Source: ZCTH02-B3 sp036563895
Lineage (GTDB): Bacteria > Bacillota > Bacilli > Paenibacillales > Paenibacillaceae
Assembly (NCBI GenBank): GCA_036563895.1
Contig: DATCLN010000064.1
Coordinates: forward strand, 1-32,104
Reading direction: 5' to 3'
DNA length: 32,104 bases
The translations under genes were made by a program, and so were the position numbers. Under the pieces are notes generated by a model, which did no database searches, had not been told where the DNA came from, and saw only the letters and a program-made list of their open reading frames with translations. Below are positions 29,854 to 32,104 of the stretch, piece by piece (position 1 is the stretch's first letter; each line of letters starts with the position of its first letter).

Positions 29854-31023
29854 ATGGTGCATTACCGCCATTCGATTCCCACGGTTGTAGAATGCGGCGC
29901 GGGCATTGCCGGGCGGGCCGGCGAGTTTCTGAAATCATACGGAGCCAAAAGCGTTTTCGTCGTGACCGACCGGGGCATTCGCACTGCCGGCCTGCTGGAT
30001 CCCGTCCTTCGTTCACTCGAGGAGCACGGACTGAAGTACGACATCTTCGACAAAACCGTCCCCGACCCCAGCGCCGAGAGCGTAATGGAGGGGCTGGACC
30101 AACTCAGACGGCAGCCGCATGACCATATACTCGCCCTGGGAGGTGGGAGCAGCATTGACACGGCCAAAGGCATCGCGATCATGGCCGTCAACAAGGGGCA
30201 CATCCTGGATTACGAGGGGGTGAACAAAATCCCGCAGCCCGGGCTGCCCGTGATGGCCATCCCCACCACGGCGGGTTCCGGCAGCGAGGTGACCGCGTCG
30301 ACGATCATCACCAATCTGCAGACCAGCTTCAAGGCCGCGGTGATCAGCCCGTACATTTTTCCCCGGGCGGCGCTGCTCGACCCGGTGCTCACCGAGAAAC
30401 TGCCGCAGGAGCTGACCGCCGCCACCGGCATGGACGCGCTGACCCACGCCATCGAATCCTATACGTCCAAGACGGCCACGCCGTTCAGCCGGGCACTGGC
30501 CATTGAAGCGGTCCGCATCATCGCGCGGAACATCCGGAAAGCCTATTTCGTCGGCAACGACCTGGAAAGCAGGGAGCAGATGCTGGTCGCTTCGTCGATG
30601 GCGGGCATGGCGTTCTCGCAATCGCGGCTGGGCAACGTGCACGCCATCTCCCACACCCTGGGAGGCGTGTTCCACATCCCCCACGGGGTCGCCAATGCGG
30701 CGCTTTTGCCCTACGTCATGATGTACAACCTGCCGGCCTGTCCGGACAAGATGAAAGACATCGCCGAGGCGCTGGGCTGCCGGGTGGACGGACTGTCTCC
30801 GCTTGAAGCGGGAGAGCGGGCCGTGCACGCCGTGGCGGAGCTCAATCGGACGCTGAACATTCCCCCCAACCTCCGGGAACTCGGGGTGGATTTGAAAGCG
30901 CTCCCCAAACTGGTCGAAGACTCCATGCGCAGCGGCAACGTGCTGGTCAATCCGAGATGGACCCGTCCATCCGACATCGAGAAAATCATCCGGAACGCCT
31001 ACGAAGGCAATCTGTCGAGCTGA
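29854..31023 (+). CDS. Iron-containing (group III) alcohol dehydrogenase
   Basis: The 389-aa protein is a full-length Fe-ADH with LGGGSSIDTAKGIAI (NAD site at 96-102), PTTAGSGSEVTA, and metal ligands Asp194, His198 (MDALTHAIESY), His263 and His277 (HAISHTLGGVFHIPHG). The family reduces aldehydes, including lactaldehyde, 1,3-propanediol-type and 4-hydroxybutyrate substrates, or runs in the oxidative direction. It starts 21 bases after the regulator and may process the aldehyde released by the RraA-type aldolase, which is an inference. Confidence 0.93.
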   Translation: MVHYRHSIPTVVECGAGIAGRAGEFLKSYGAKSVFVVTDRGIRTAGLLDPVLRSLEEHGLKYDIFDKTVPDPSAESVMEGLDQLRRQPHDHILALGGGSSIDTAKGIAIMAVNKGHILDYEGVNKIPQPGLPVMAIPTTAGSGSEVTASTIITNLQTSFKAAVISPYIFPRAALLDPVLTEKLPQELTAATGMDALTHAIESYTSKTATPFSRALAIEAVRIIARNIRKAYFVGNDLESREQMLVASSMAGMAFSQSRLGNVHAISHTLGGVFHIPHGVANAALLPYVMMYNLPACPDKMKDIAEALGCRVDGLSPLEAGERAVHAVAELNRTLNIPPNLRELGVDLKALPKLVEDSMRSGNVLVNPRWTRPSDIEKIIRNAYEGNLSS

Positions 31024-31055
31024 AATCCAAGATCGGACGCCATGGAGGGAAGAAG

Positions 31056-32104
31056 ATGATGAAAGGGAAGAAAAAATTCGGCATCCTGCTGCTGGTCATC
31101 CTGCTTCTGGTGCTCACGGCCTGCAGCGGCGGCAGGGGATCTTCCTCGTCCGGCGGTTCGTCCCCGTCTCCCTCGCCGACGAGCGGAGCGTCTCCGAGCG
31201 CGGCTCCGTCCGCGGGCTCGCCGTCTCCGCAGCAGACCATCGAACTGCGCATTTCGTGGTGGGGGAACGCCGACCGGGCGAAACTGTACGATCAGATCCT
31301 CGACATGTACGAGCAGGAGAACCCCCACATCAAGACCGTCCGGGAATGGACCAGCTTCAACGATTACTGGCCGAAGCTGGCCACGCAGGTCGCCGGGGGC
31401 AACGCGCCCGACATCTTCAGCCTGCACGTGCTGCTTTACGGCGGCGAGTACGGAAGCAAGGACATTCTGGAACCGCTGCAACCCTATGTCGACCGCGGCC
31501 TGATCGACCTGGACGGCTGGGATGAGGCCGTCATCAACGCCGGCAAGCTGAACGGCGAATTCTACGCGCTGCCGAAGGGCGTCACGGCCAGCTCGCTGAT
31601 CGTCAACGAAACGATGATCAAAAATGCGGGCCTCAACCTGCCGCAAATCACCACCATCAGCGAATTCGGAAAGTATCTGCAAGAGCTCCGGGCAAAACTG
31701 CCGAAGGACGTCTATCCGATCATCGACGGCAGCTTCGACGACCACTACATCGAGTCCTTCGTCCGCAGCAAGGGCAAATCGTTCCTGGCCAGCGACGGCA
31801 AGAGCCTCGGTTTCGACAAGGCGGACCTGGTGGAATTCTGGACCATCTGGGAAAACTTCCGCAAAGAGGGCCTTGCGGTTCCGGCGCAAATCACCATCGA
31901 GAACACCGGCCAGCCCGCGGAAAACTCGCTGTTCGTGAGAGAGCGCGTGGCCATCGACATCAAGCCGAGCAACCACGGCAAGATTTACAGCCGCTCCCTC
32001 ACCGACCGGGAAATCGCCATCCTGCGCACGCCGAGCGCGGACGGGGCGCAGTTCAGAAGCGGCGAAAACCTGCAGGCGCCCTCCTGGGTCATCAACAAGA
32101 ACTC
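31056..32104 (+). CDS. ABC transporter solute-binding lipoprotein, cut by window edge
   Basis: From ATG 31056 (GGAGGGAAG just upstream, with ATG 31059 also possible) 349 codons are present before the edge. A signal peptide ends in the lipobox LTAC with Cys23, followed by a Ser/Pro/Gly-rich linker to about residue 60. The mature part matches CUT1 extracellular solute-binding proteins: IELRISWWGNADRAKLYDQI, MYEQENPHIKTV, LATQVAGGNAPDIFSLHV and LNGEFYALPKGVTASSLIVN. It should serve the permeases at 25068-26814. The C-terminus lies outside the window. Confidence 0.92.
   Translation, partial: MMKGKKKFGILLLVILLLVLTACSGGRGSSSSGGSSPSPSPTSGASPSAAPSAGSPSPQQTIELRISWWGNADRAKLYDQILDMYEQENPHIKTVREWTSFNDYWPKLATQVAGGNAPDIFSLHVLLYGGEYGSKDILEPLQPYVDRGLIDLDGWDEAVINAGKLNGEFYALPKGVTASSLIVNETMIKNAGLNLPQITTISEFGKYLQELRAKLPKDVYPIIDGSFDDHYIESFVRSKGKSFLASDGKSLGFDKADLVEFWTIWENFRKEGLAVPAQITIENTGQPAENSLFVRERVAIDIKPSNHGKIYSRSLTDREIAILRTPSADGAQFRSGENLQAPSWVINKN

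Overview
The window is high-GC DNA (roughly 60%) from what looks like a Gram-positive Firmicute, most likely a high-GC member of the Bacillales (Paenibacillaceae-like). This is an inference from strong GGAGG-type ribosome binding sites, frequent TTG and GTG starts, lipoprotein solute-binding proteins, a membrane-anchored cytochrome c, and a LiaIHFSR-type envelope-stress operon. No rRNA, tRNA, insertion sequence or CRISPR array was found.

Region 1 (1-1850, + strand): the 3' end of an acyl-CoA dehydrogenase gene, a VOC/glyoxalase-like gene, and a 77-aa unrecognised protein with a basic head and an Asp/Tyr/Pro-rich tail. A perfect 16-bp hairpin closes the region.

Region 2 (12786-1868, - strand): a long catabolic operon. 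It starts at a good sigmaA-type promoter and runs IclR regulator, ThDP-dependent acetolactate-synthase-like enzyme, zinc alcohol dehydrogenase, aldehyde dehydrogenase, sugar isomerase, TRAP transporter (DctQ, DctM, DctP), SDR dehydrogenase, second paralogous sugar isomerase. The set suggests uptake of an organic or sugar acid, oxidation or isomerisation, decarboxylation or ligation of a 2-keto acid, and aldehyde oxidation. The substrate is unknown.

Region 3 (18006-12794, - strand): an envelope-stress operon resembling liaIHGFSR. The order is small LiaI-like membrane protein, PspA homologue, PspC protein with a long Gly-rich tail, second PspA homologue, LiaF, LiaS-type kinase with a repetitive low-complexity tail, LiaR-type regulator, and a clear terminator. 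Two PspA genes flanking a pspC-like gene is an unusual variant.

Region 4 (18401-21856, + strand): WYL regulator, DinB-like protein, then a promoter-led pair made of a LarA-family (nickel-pincer racemase) homologue and a membrane-anchored cytochrome c, with a strong terminator.

Region 5 (23122-21873, - strand): a probable defence module. A TIR-like (Pycsar/Cap12 type) protein carries an additional C-terminal domain that looks GAF-like, and its stop overlaps the start of a 76-aa unknown protein by 4 bp. No nucleotide cyclase lies nearby. This is the best candidate for something undescribed.

Region 6 (24837-23355 on -, 25068-32104 on +): a second sugar-acid locus. A split UxaA-type dehydratase diverges from a long operon of ABC permeases, SDR, PPC-domain protein, RraA-like aldolase, FadR-type regulator, iron alcohol dehydrogenase and an ABC solute-binding lipoprotein cut by the window edge. 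The divergent region has a consensus promoter followed by TTGGT/ACCAA repeats that may be the FadR operator.

A recurring oddity is short tandem repeats at gene ends that contain or copy the stop-codon region (10025-10060, 26811-26860, 28123-28290). Further repeats lie in the kinase tail (13683-13748) and the liaI/WYL spacer (18259-18340).
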